This document shows positions 1-5,997 of a stretch of 7,166 nucleotides of DNA, piece after piece. Both the position numbers and the translations under genes were made by a program. Below the pieces are notes generated by a model that saw nothing but the letters and a program-made list of their open reading frames with translations, made no database searches and was not told the DNA's origin. The DNA lies in NCBI GenBank assembly GCA_002352635.1, contig DEIT01000036.1, positions 1-7,166 on the forward strand, written 5' to 3'. How positions within the stretch are numbered: the first letter of the stretch is position 1; each line of letters starts with the position of its first letter. Source of the stretch: Hyphomicrobiaceae bacterium UBA2767. GTDB lineage: Bacteria; Pseudomonadota; Alphaproteobacteria; Rhizobiales; Methyloligellaceae.

Positions 1-584
1 TCGCGCGCCACCGCATAGACGTGGGTGCCGTAGGCGCCGCTCTGACTGATGATGGCGAGTGGCCCCCCGTCCGGATATCCGGCATCGCCGGAACTTGAGA
101 AAGTTGCAAAGAAACGACTGCGGAAACTGAGCACTCCAAGGCAATTGGGGCCCAGGATCCGCAGGCCCGTGCGTTTTGATATGTCGCTGAGGATTGCCTG
201 CATCGCGGCGCCCTCTCCGCCCATTTCGGCAAAACCGGAACTGAAGACGATTGCGGACCTGATGCCTTTCGCTGCGCATTCCTCAAGCGCTTCGATCACA
301 ATCCCGGCCGGCACCGCAATGATCGCGCAGTCAACGGGCTGTGGAAGATCAGATACTGTCGGATAAACGGTCTGGCCCTGAACCGTGTCGTAGTTGGGAT
401 TGACCGGAAAGATTGGCCCCTCAAATCCTTCGTTCAGCATATAACGCAGTGGCCGCCCGCCAATCCGCGATGGGTTGTCCGACGCCCCGACAATCGCCAC
501 GGAACGTGGCTCCAGCAGATATCTCAACCGCTCCGTGTGATCCGGAGCTTCCTCATCACGCGTCACACAATCCCCCAAGCACAT
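1..584 (-). CDS. NDP-forming acyl-CoA synthetase, N-terminal part (runs off left edge)
   Basis: An uninterrupted minus-strand frame gives 194 residues before the window edge. Family role: activation of a carboxylic acid to its acyl-CoA with ATP, releasing ADP and phosphate, through a phosphohistidine intermediate, in the cytoplasm. Visible domains: a CoA-binding Rossmann fold with SVAIVGAS at residues 28-35 and the following N-P-S-R-I-G-G segment (37-43), VNP at 61-63, ILGPNCLG at 143-150, then the start of the succinyl-CoA-synthetase-like domain with ISQSGAYG at 179-186. The catalytic His and the ATP-grasp domain would lie outside the window, so activity cannot be judged. Start: ATG at 584 is the first in-frame start after an upstream TGA; its ribosome site is poor. 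GTG at 566, preceded by GGGGGA, is an alternative and would remove the unusual MCLGDC N-terminus. It is divergent from the SDR gene. The acid substrate is unknown; context suggests a branched, keto or hydroxy acid. Confidence 0.88.
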   Translation of the reverse strand, partial: MCLGDCVTRDEEAPDHTERLRYLLEPRSVAIVGASDNPSRIGGRPLRYMLNEGFEGPIFPVNPNYDTVQGQTVYPTVSDLPQPVDCAIIAVPAGIVIEALEECAAKGIRSAIVFSSGFAEMGGEGAAMQAILSDISKRTGLRILGPNCLGVLSFRSRFFATFSSSGDAGYPDGGPLAIISQSGAYGTHVYAVAR

Positions 585-612
585 CGCTCGCCGTCCGGCA
601 AAGGCTGTTCAC

Positions 613-640
613 TTTACACCCTGGGCGATAAGACTAAAAC
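613..640 (+). promoter_or_regulatory. Possible sigma70-like promoter of the SDR gene
   Basis: TTTACA at 613-618 matches the -35 consensus at 5 of 6 positions. TAAAAC at 635-640 matches the -10 consensus at 4 of 6, with a 16-base spacer. Transcription would begin near 647, leaving a leader of about 45 bases before the ATG at 693. This is a pattern match only, and such matches are frequent by chance. Confidence 0.3.
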
Positions 641-683
641 GCAAGTCGTGCCGCTAACGAACGCGTGGCGAGATTTTTTCGAT

Positions 684-689
684 GGGGGA
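684..689 (+). promoter_or_regulatory. Ribosome binding site of the SDR gene
   Basis: GGGGGA lies three bases before the ATG at 693. The spacing is short, but this is the only purine-rich block upstream. It supports the ATG at 693 over the ATG at 682, which is out of frame with the SDR. Confidence 0.45.
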
Positions 690-692
690 TAG

Positions 693-1478
693 ATGCCGTT
701 TCACAAGAGCTTTGACCTTTCAGGCAAGGTTGCAATCGTAACCGGGTCGACCAAAGGCATCGGCAGGGCCATTGCCGAGTGCCTGGCGGAAGCCGGCGCA
801 AAGGTTGTCGTTTCCAGCCGTAAGGAAGACAAGTGCGCCGAAGTCGCCGATGCGATCAGGACGGCGGGAGGAAAAGCACTCGCTGTCCCCTGCAATATAT
901 CCCACCACGATCAACTCAAGTCTCTCGTCGATACCACGCTCGACAATTGGGGCCGCATCGATGTGCTGGTCTGTAATGCAGCCGTGAACCCCTATTACGG
1001 TCCGCTTGCAGAAATTACCGAGGAAGCATACGACAAGATCATGGACACCAATGTGAAGAGCAATCTCTGGCTCTGCAACATGGTGTTGCCGCAAATGGCG
1101 GAACGCAAGGACGGTGCCATCGTCATTGTCTCCAGCATCGGCGGACTGAAGGGAAACAACATGCTTGGCGCATACGGACTGTCCAAGGCCGCCGACATGC
1201 AACTGGCCCGCAACCTTGCAGCGGAATGGGGTCACGCAAACATCCGCGCCAACTGCATTGCGCCAGGATTGATCCGCACCGATTTCGCTCGCGCGCTGTG
1301 GGAAAACCCTGATGCGGTCAAAAGGGCGATCGCGTCCTATCCGATCGGGCGGCTTGGCGAACCTGAAGACATCGCCGGCACTGCCTTGCTGCTTGCGTCG
1401 GATGCCGGAAGTTTCATCACCGGGCAGACAATAGTCGTTGACGGCGGCAATACGATTGGCAGCGGGCGTTACAGCTGA
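693..1478 (+). CDS. SDR-family oxidoreductase, DHRS4-like NADP(H) carbonyl reductase
   Basis: A classical short-chain dehydrogenase/reductase of 261 residues, the usual length. The cofactor-binding motif TGSTKGIG is at 17-24, and the second strand ends in SSRK (41-44). A basic rather than acidic residue there points to NADP(H). The structural motif NAAV is at 95-98 and the active-site Asn is N120. The catalytic residues are S148, Y161 and K165 (YGLSK), with Ser and Tyr 13 apart as usual. APGLI is at 190-194. The VVVSSRK, NAAVNP and RLGEPED segments recall mammalian DHRS4, a peroxisomal carbonyl reductase; that comparison is from memory. It likely reduces a ketone or oxidises a secondary alcohol, perhaps on an acyl-CoA. 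The gene stands alone on the plus strand, divergent from the synthetase and convergent with the phosphotransferase 13 bases away. By context it could do the job of LvaD, the keto reductase of levulinate catabolism, but the substrate is not determined. Confidence 0.93.
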   Translation: MPFHKSFDLSGKVAIVTGSTKGIGRAIAECLAEAGAKVVVSSRKEDKCAEVADAIRTAGGKALAVPCNISHHDQLKSLVDTTLDNWGRIDVLVCNAAVNPYYGPLAEITEEAYDKIMDTNVKSNLWLCNMVLPQMAERKDGAIVIVSSIGGLKGNNMLGAYGLSKAADMQLARNLAAEWGHANIRANCIAPGLIRTDFARALWENPDAVKRAIASYPIGRLGEPEDIAGTALLLASDAGSFITGQTIVVDGGNTIGSGRYS

Positions 1479-1491
1479 ACCACGCCGAGCG

Positions 1492-2550
1492 CTAAAGCTT
1501 TGCCAGTGAGCGAGCCTTGTCCACCAGACCGGCAATGCGCTCGCCGAAGACCGCAAAGCGCTGATCCTGGGTCTGCCCTCTCAGATAGCGGATGTAGATC
1601 TGCTGCAGGATCACCGCGATCTTGAAGGTGCCAAACAGATGGTACCAGTCCGCATGAGTGCAATCGAAGCCTGTTGCGGTCGCATAACGCTGAACCACGT
1701 CATCTCGCGTCGGGAAGCCTTCGTTCCATGTCGGCATTGAAGCGCCCTTGATCCAGGCAGGGTCATCACCCGCCTCTCCCCAGAAGGCGAGCGTGTATCC
1801 AAGATCCGCCAGCGGGTCGCCGCGCGTGCACATATCCCAGTCAAGCACAGCGACGGCACGCCCCGGGTCGTCGGCCGCAACGAGCATATTGTCGAGTTTG
1901 AAGTCATTATGGAGCAGCGACACGTGAAGGCTCTCAGGCAACCCGCGTTCCAGAAACGAGATAATGCCGCGCATGGCGTCAGGCGCATCGTCGTCCCTGG
2001 CCGCGTCCCAACGTTTAGCCCAACCGGATAATTGGCGATCCAGAAACCCGTCCGGTCGTCCGAGGTTGCCAAGGCCGGCTTGGTTCGGGTCAGCCTTATG
2101 AAGCGCGGCCAGCACATCGATGATCATGTTGCCGACACCCGCATTCAACTCGGGCGTCCAGTCGATACCGTCCGGCAGTTCAGTTCGAATGGCGATACCA
2201 TGGCGGCGTTCCATGACGTGAAAATCCGCGCCGATGATCGAGTGATCATCACACAGGAGATAACTTTGCGGCGCCAGTGGAAAGGCGCGCCATAAGTCCT
2301 TCAGCACACGATGCTCACGCTTCATGTCGTGCGAACCCGGCGCGACCGGCCCCAGCGGCGGGCGGCGCAGCACATATTCGTGTGCCCCGAACCGGATCAG
2401 GTAAGTGAGGTTTGCGTGACCACCACCGAATTGCGCCAGCGAAAACGCCCCTCGCGTTTCTGGAAGCCTTTCACGAAGATATGGCTCTAGGCGTTCGGTC
2501 TCGACCCGCTCGTCGGAGCGAACCTCTATGACTTCACGGTCGGCTGCCAT
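1492..2550 (-). CDS. APH-fold phosphotransferase, candidate 4-hydroxyacyl-CoA kinase
   Basis: A 352-residue protein of the aminoglycoside-phosphotransferase (choline kinase-like) superfamily. The nucleotide loop FGGGHAN is at 41-47, followed by strand YVLRRPP at 59-65. The catalytic loop HNDFKLDN at 214-221 supplies Asp216 and Asn221. LDWD at 236-239 is the metal-binding DFG equivalent, with Asp237. The residues needed for phosphotransfer are therefore present. The overall pattern, including VLRRPP and the LDWD-x-x-x-x-GDPLADL stretch, resembles the kinase domain of human ACAD10/ACAD11 and bacterial LvaA-type proteins, not drug-modifying enzymes. Those kinases phosphorylate the hydroxyl of 4-hydroxyacyl-CoAs. 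It is the last gene of the minus-strand operon, 15 bases after the thiolase stop. Its own ribosome site is weak (GTGGAT just before ATG), so translational coupling to the thiolase is plausible. An ACAD10/11-type dehydrogenase is encoded at 5998. Family assignment is firm; substrate is inferred. Confidence 0.9.
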   Translation of the reverse strand: MAADREVIEVRSDERVETERLEPYLRERLPETRGAFSLAQFGGGHANLTYLIRFGAHEYVLRRPPLGPVAPGSHDMKREHRVLKDLWRAFPLAPQSYLLCDDHSIIGADFHVMERRHGIAIRTELPDGIDWTPELNAGVGNMIIDVLAALHKADPNQAGLGNLGRPDGFLDRQLSGWAKRWDAARDDDAPDAMRGIISFLERGLPESLHVSLLHNDFKLDNMLVAADDPGRAVAVLDWDMCTRGDPLADLGYTLAFWGEAGDDPAWIKGASMPTWNEGFPTRDDVVQRYATATGFDCTHADWYHLFGTFKIAVILQQIYIRYLRGQTQDQRFAVFGERIAGLVDKARSLAKL

Positions 2551-2565
2551 CTATCCACACTATGC

Positions 2566-3747
2566 TCAGGCAACCTCGAACAGACCTGCCGCACCCATTC
2601 CGCCACCTATGCACATGGTCACCACACAGTGCTTCGCACCGCGCCGTTTCCCTTCGATCAGGATGTGACCGGCAAGGCGCGCACCGGTCATGCCGAAAGG
2701 ATGTCCGATTGAAATTGAACCGCCATTGACGTTGAACTTGTCCATGGGAATGCCAAGTTGGTCGCGGCAGTAGACGGTCTGGACCGCGAAAGCCTCATTC
2801 AACTCCCAGAGATCCACATCATCCGCCTTCACGCCAAAACGCTGCAGCAGTCGCGGCACTGCGAAAACGGGCCCGATGCCCATTTCGTCGGGCTCACAAC
2901 CGGCCACGGTGAAGCCCTTGAAGATACCAAGCGGTTCGAGCCCGCGCTGCTCGGCAAGTTTTGCGTCCATCACGACACAGGCAGACGCTCCATCGGAAAG
3001 CTGACTGGCGTTCCCGGCCGTGACGAACTTGTCCTCGCCCATCACGGGCGCAAGCTTGGCAAGCCCTTCAAGCGTGGTGCCGGGGCGATTGCCTTCATCC
3101 TTCTCAAGCGCGATTTCCTTGTCGCTGACCTCGCCGGATTCCTTGTCCTTGACTTCCATGATGGTTGGTAGCGGGACAATCTCATCGTCGAAATATCCGG
3201 CTTGCTGGGCGATGGCCGTACGTTGCTGGCTGGCGAATGCGTATTCATCCTGCGCCTCACGGGAAACGCCGTATCGCTTCGCAACGATATCGGCGGTATC
3301 GATCATGCCCATCCACAATTCAGGCTTGCGCTCCATGAGCCATTCTTCTTCGAAATAAGCTCTGTTCAGGTTTGGCTGAACCAGGCTCACGGACTCAACG
3401 CCTCCCGCGACCATCACCGGCACCTGGTCCATCACAACCCGCTGCGCCGCCATGGCGATGGCCTGAAGGCCTGAGGAGCAAAACCGGTTGACCGTCGTGC
3501 CCGACGTGGTGACCGGCAGGCCCGCACGATAGGCCGCGAGGCGGGCGATGTTCTTGCCCGTCGCGCCTTCAGGATAGCCGCAGCCGATGATAACATCTTC
3601 GACTTCTTCCGGCTCAACCTTGGCGCGCTCCACGGCATGCTTGATGACGTGACCCGTCATGACCGCGCCGTGGGTCTTGTTGAATGCGCCCCGAAATGCC
3701 TTGCCGATGGGTGTACGGGCGGTGGATACGATTACAGCCTCGCGCAT
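2566..3747 (-). CDS. Acetyl-CoA C-acyltransferase (thiolase)
   Basis: A full-length 393-residue thiolase. It cleaves a 3-ketoacyl-CoA with CoA to give acetyl-CoA (or propionyl-CoA) and a shortened acyl-CoA, the last step of beta-oxidation; it could also run in the condensing direction. The N-terminus REAVIVSTARTPIGKAFRG is typical. The nucleophile Cys90 is in NRFCSSG (87-93). NEAFA is at 317-321, His349 in GHPFGMTGAR (348-357), and the second catalytic Cys379 in CIGGGMG (379-385). All four catalytic elements are intact. An AGGAG ribosome site lies five bases before the start, within the 11-base gap after the hydratase/dehydrogenase gene. That spacing marks the two as one operon and a functional pair. 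FadA-like is a fair description, but the chain-length preference is unknown, so no symbol is given. Confidence 0.95.
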   Translation of the reverse strand: MREAVIVSTARTPIGKAFRGAFNKTHGAVMTGHVIKHAVERAKVEPEEVEDVIIGCGYPEGATGKNIARLAAYRAGLPVTTSGTTVNRFCSSGLQAIAMAAQRVVMDQVPVMVAGGVESVSLVQPNLNRAYFEEEWLMERKPELWMGMIDTADIVAKRYGVSREAQDEYAFASQQRTAIAQQAGYFDDEIVPLPTIMEVKDKESGEVSDKEIALEKDEGNRPGTTLEGLAKLAPVMGEDKFVTAGNASQLSDGASACVVMDAKLAEQRGLEPLGIFKGFTVAGCEPDEMGIGPVFAVPRLLQRFGVKADDVDLWELNEAFAVQTVYCRDQLGIPMDKFNVNGGSISIGHPFGMTGARLAGHILIEGKRRGAKHCVVTMCIGGGMGAAGLFEVA

Positions 3748-3752
3748 GGATG

Positions 3753-3757
3753 CTCCT
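3753..3757 (-). promoter_or_regulatory. Strong ribosome binding site of the thiolase gene
   Basis: AGGAG on the minus strand, five bases before the thiolase ATG (3747-3745). It is the best Shine-Dalgarno match in the window and lies entirely in the 11-base gap after the upstream stop at 3759-3761. It fixes the thiolase start. Confidence 0.75.
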
Positions 3758-3758
3758 G

Positions 3759-5867
3759 TCAGCCTATTTTTGTTTCTGCCTGCAATTCAGCGAAGCTTTT
3801 GCCCGCCTTAGCCAGCTCCTCGAGCAGGGGTGCCGGCCGCAGCATCTCGCCATGCTCTTCATAGAGGTTTTTCATGGTCTCATAGACGGCCCTGGTTCCG
3901 ACAAGATCGGCATAAAACATCGGACCGCCCTTGCCGCGTGGAAAGCCGTAACCGTAAATCCAGATCAGGTCGATGTCGCTCGGGCGAATGGCAATGCCCT
4001 CGCCGAAGATCTTTGCCCCTTCGTTGATCAGGGGATAGATGCAGCGTTCAAGCAATTCCTGATCTGTCACCGAACGGCGTTCAATTCCAAGCTCCCTTGA
4101 GATGCCCACAATAAGCTCTTCGATCTCCGGATCGGGCACCGGGGTGCGGCTGCCTTCTTCATACAGATACCAGCCCTTGCGGTTCTTCTGTCCGTGCCGG
4201 CCCATCTCTACGATACGATCGCCAATATAGGACTCGCGATGTGTTGGCGGTTCGATCTCGCGGCGATGCTGACGGACCAGATAGCCGACATCGAGACCTG
4301 CAAGATCGCCCATGGTGAACGGCCCCATGGGGAAACCGAAATCGGAAATCACCTTGTCGACCTGCTGGGGCAAGGCACCCTCTTCGAGGAGAAATTCAGC
4401 CTGTGAGCGGTACGCATACAACATGCGGTTGCCCACGAACCCGTTGCATACGCCGACCATGACGCCGACCTTGTTGATGTCCTTGGAAAGCTTCATCACC
4501 GTGGCTATGACGTCGGGTGCGGTCTTGTCACCGCGTACGTTCTCCATCAACTTCATCACATTGGCCGGGCTGAAGAAATGCGTGCCGATCACATCCTGCG
4601 GACGACTGGTCGCCGCAGCGATCTCATTCACATCAAGAGATGAAGTGTTGGTCGCGAGGATCGCGCCCTGTTTGCAAACCTCGTCGAGTTTGGCAAACAG
4701 CGTCTTTTTCAGCTCCATTTCCTCAAACACGGCTTCGATGACGATGTCGGCATTTGCTATATCGTCGTAACTTGTGGTGCCGGAGATGAGTGCAAGCCGG
4801 GCATCCATATCGGCCTGCTTAATACTGCCGCGTGAGACACTCCCCGCGTAAGTGTCGCGGGTCATGACAAGGCCCCTGTCCAGAGCCTGCTGGTCCACCT
4901 CCAGCACCGTCACCGGCACACCGCCATTGGCAAGGCTCATGGCAATGCCACGGCCCATGGTTCCGCACCCGATCACAGCAGATGTTTTTATCGGCCGTGT
5001 CGCCGTGTCCTTCGGTACGCCGGGGATGCGATGCGCTTCACGTTCGGCAAAGAACAGATGCCGCAGCGCCTTCGACTGGTCGGAAACCTCCAGCTCGCTG
5101 AAGTATTCTCGTTCCTTCTGGAGTCCTTCGTCGATTGGCAGGTTCAAGGCGTTTTGGACGCTATCGATGCAGCGCTGCGGGGCAATCAGCCCACGCATGC
5201 GCCGTGCGGCAGTGGCGCGCGATTTTTCAAATATCTCATCAGCGCCGGTTGCATCCGGCGTCATGTCGCGAATACGGCGCGGCCCTTTCCCATCGGCAAT
5301 CAACTGATTGGCAAAGCCGAGCGCACCATCGAGAAGATCGCCCTCAATAATTTCATCGACCAGGCCAAGCGCCTTCGCTTTTTCCGAGCCGACATATTCA
5401 CCGCTTACAATGATGTCGATTGCGGGCTTGAGACCGATCAACCGCGGCAGGCGCTGCGTACCGCCAGCACCGGGGATCAGGCCGAGTTTAACCTCAGGCA
5501 GGCCAATCTGCGCGGTCCCGTCTGCCACCCTGTAATGGCATCCGAGTGGAACTTCACAGCCGCCACCCACGGCCATGCCGTGAATGGCGGCGATGACCGG
5601 TTTGTCCATGGCCTCGATGCGATTGATAACCTGACCGAGGATCGGTTCTTCACGTGGCCTGCCGAACTCGCGGATATCGGCACCACCGCAAAATCCGCGT
5701 CCCTTGCCAATGAGCACGACCGCCTTGACGTCCGCGTCACCCTCAACCTCGTCGAGCGCACCCATGATGCCGCGACGAACTGCGATCCCCAATGCGTTGA
5801 CTGGAGGATTGTCGAGCGTGATGACAGCAACGTCACCGTGTTTTTCAATCTGAACTACATCCCCCAT
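3759..5867 (-). CDS. Bifunctional enoyl-CoA hydratase/3-hydroxyacyl-CoA dehydrogenase (FadJ/EHHADH-like)
   Basis: A 702-residue multifunctional beta-oxidation enzyme, close to the length of FadB and FadJ (somewhat over 700). The N-terminal crotonase domain (about 1-190) has the oxyanion-hole segments FCGGADI at 59-65 and HGMAVGGGCE at 96-105. Its catalytic glutamates are E105 and E125, spaced as in rat enoyl-CoA hydratase. The dehydrogenase domain has an NAD fold IGCGTMGRG at 299-307 with Glu323 ending the second strand, NTSSL at 407-411, catalytic His430 in THFFSPA, Glu442 twelve residues later, and NGFVGNR at 475-481. Two C-terminal helical domains follow, with GFPMGPFTMGDLAGLD at 511-526 and a second copy around 610-653. 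It hydrates enoyl-CoA, then oxidises the L-3-hydroxyacyl-CoA with NAD. PPVNAL at 21-26 recalls peroxisomal EHHADH. It is the first gene of the operon and feeds the thiolase. All expected active-site residues are present. Confidence 0.95.
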   Translation of the reverse strand: MGDVVQIEKHGDVAVITLDNPPVNALGIAVRRGIMGALDEVEGDADVKAVVLIGKGRGFCGGADIREFGRPREEPILGQVINRIEAMDKPVIAAIHGMAVGGGCEVPLGCHYRVADGTAQIGLPEVKLGLIPGAGGTQRLPRLIGLKPAIDIIVSGEYVGSEKAKALGLVDEIIEGDLLDGALGFANQLIADGKGPRRIRDMTPDATGADEIFEKSRATAARRMRGLIAPQRCIDSVQNALNLPIDEGLQKEREYFSELEVSDQSKALRHLFFAEREAHRIPGVPKDTATRPIKTSAVIGCGTMGRGIAMSLANGGVPVTVLEVDQQALDRGLVMTRDTYAGSVSRGSIKQADMDARLALISGTTSYDDIANADIVIEAVFEEMELKKTLFAKLDEVCKQGAILATNTSSLDVNEIAAATSRPQDVIGTHFFSPANVMKLMENVRGDKTAPDVIATVMKLSKDINKVGVMVGVCNGFVGNRMLYAYRSQAEFLLEEGALPQQVDKVISDFGFPMGPFTMGDLAGLDVGYLVRQHRREIEPPTHRESYIGDRIVEMGRHGQKNRKGWYLYEEGSRTPVPDPEIEELIVGISRELGIERRSVTDQELLERCIYPLINEGAKIFGEGIAIRPSDIDLIWIYGYGFPRGKGGPMFYADLVGTRAVYETMKNLYEEHGEMLRPAPLLEELAKAGKSFAELQAETKIG

Positions 5868-5873
5868 CGGCGG

Positions 5874-5880
5874 CCCCTTC
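5874..5880 (-). promoter_or_regulatory. Ribosome binding site of the hydratase/dehydrogenase gene
   Basis: GAAGGGG on the minus strand ends six bases before the ATG at 5867-5865. Spacing is good and the match to the Shine-Dalgarno consensus is partial. It supports this start, as does the typical crotonase N-terminus that follows. Confidence 0.5.
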
Positions 5881-5939
5881 TTGTTCGTGTTTTTGCCTGG
5901 TGAAATTTGAGCATGCTACGGTTGAATTTGAAAGTCTGG

Positions 5940-5968
5940 TACTCGATGGCCGTTCGTCGTATCGAGTA
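5940..5968. promoter_or_regulatory. Perfect 8-bp inverted repeat, candidate operator
   Basis: TACTCGAT at 5940-5947 and its exact reverse complement ATCGAGTA at 5961-5968 are separated by 13 bases. The half-sites start 21 bases apart, about two turns of the helix, so a dimeric regulator could bind both from one face. The site is 30 bases upstream of the dehydrogenase start and about 72 from the operon start, so one protein could control both directions. A transcribed hairpin with a 13-base loop is the alternative reading. No regulator gene lies in the window. Confidence 0.5.
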
Positions 5969-5970
5969 AA

Positions 5971-5987
5971 GTTGCAAAAAGAGCAAC
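5971..5987 (+). repeat. Small inverted repeat upstream of the ACAD start
   Basis: GTTGC at 5971-5975 pairs with GCAAC at 5983-5987 around a seven-base A-rich loop. It ends ten bases before the ATG at 5998 and abuts the weak purine-rich ribosome site GGGAACGG at 5988-5995. A five-base stem is short and may be chance. Confidence 0.25.
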
Positions 5988-5997
5988 GGGAACGGTT

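Larger units (their letters stand above)
585..692. promoter_or_regulatory. Divergent intergenic region between synthetase and SDR genes
   Basis: This 108-base spacer must carry the promoters of both flanking genes, which are transcribed away from each other. It is more AT-rich around 611-640 and 673-680 than the coding sequence. I found no strong inverted repeat or recognisable operator in it. One sigma70-like pair for the rightward gene is listed separately. No convincing leftward promoter hexamers were found. Confidence 0.5.
5868..5997. promoter_or_regulatory. Divergent intergenic region between operon and ACAD gene
   Basis: A 130-base AT-richer spacer between the operon start (5867, minus) and the dehydrogenase start (5998, plus), so both promoters should be here. 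It contains a perfect inverted repeat at 5940-5968, a small stem at 5971-5987, a palindromic AGCATGCT at 5910-5917 and two similar AT-rich elements at 5901-5910 and 5922-5931. I could not place convincing -35/-10 pairs for either direction. Confidence 0.6.

Noticed and set aside
49..631. Two plus-strand open frames (49-366 and 413-631) at the left edge
   Set aside because: The minus strand here encodes an uninterrupted CoA-binding domain with family motifs; the plus-strand translations look like nothing known and one extends into the promoter spacer.
1488..1500. AGCGCT and AAGCTT palindromes at the convergent junction as a terminator
   Set aside because: Both are six-base palindromes with no loop and no following T run, so they are not a hairpin terminator.
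720..1556. Long minus-strand open frame (278 codons) opposite the SDR gene
   Set aside because: It lies antisense to a clear SDR with all its motifs and runs into the phosphotransferase. Its translation has no recognisable domain and a composition typical of antisense reading of GC-rich coding DNA.
1492..2550. Aminoglycoside resistance function for the phosphotransferase
   Set aside because: The fold is shared, but the operon partners and the ACAD10/11-like motifs indicate an acyl-CoA pathway role; there is no resistance-gene context.
5031..5903. Plus-strand open frame (290 codons) opposite the hydratase/dehydrogenase gene
   Set aside because: It is fully antisense to the intact crotonase domain and shows no family motif. 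Such frames are common opposite GC-rich genes.
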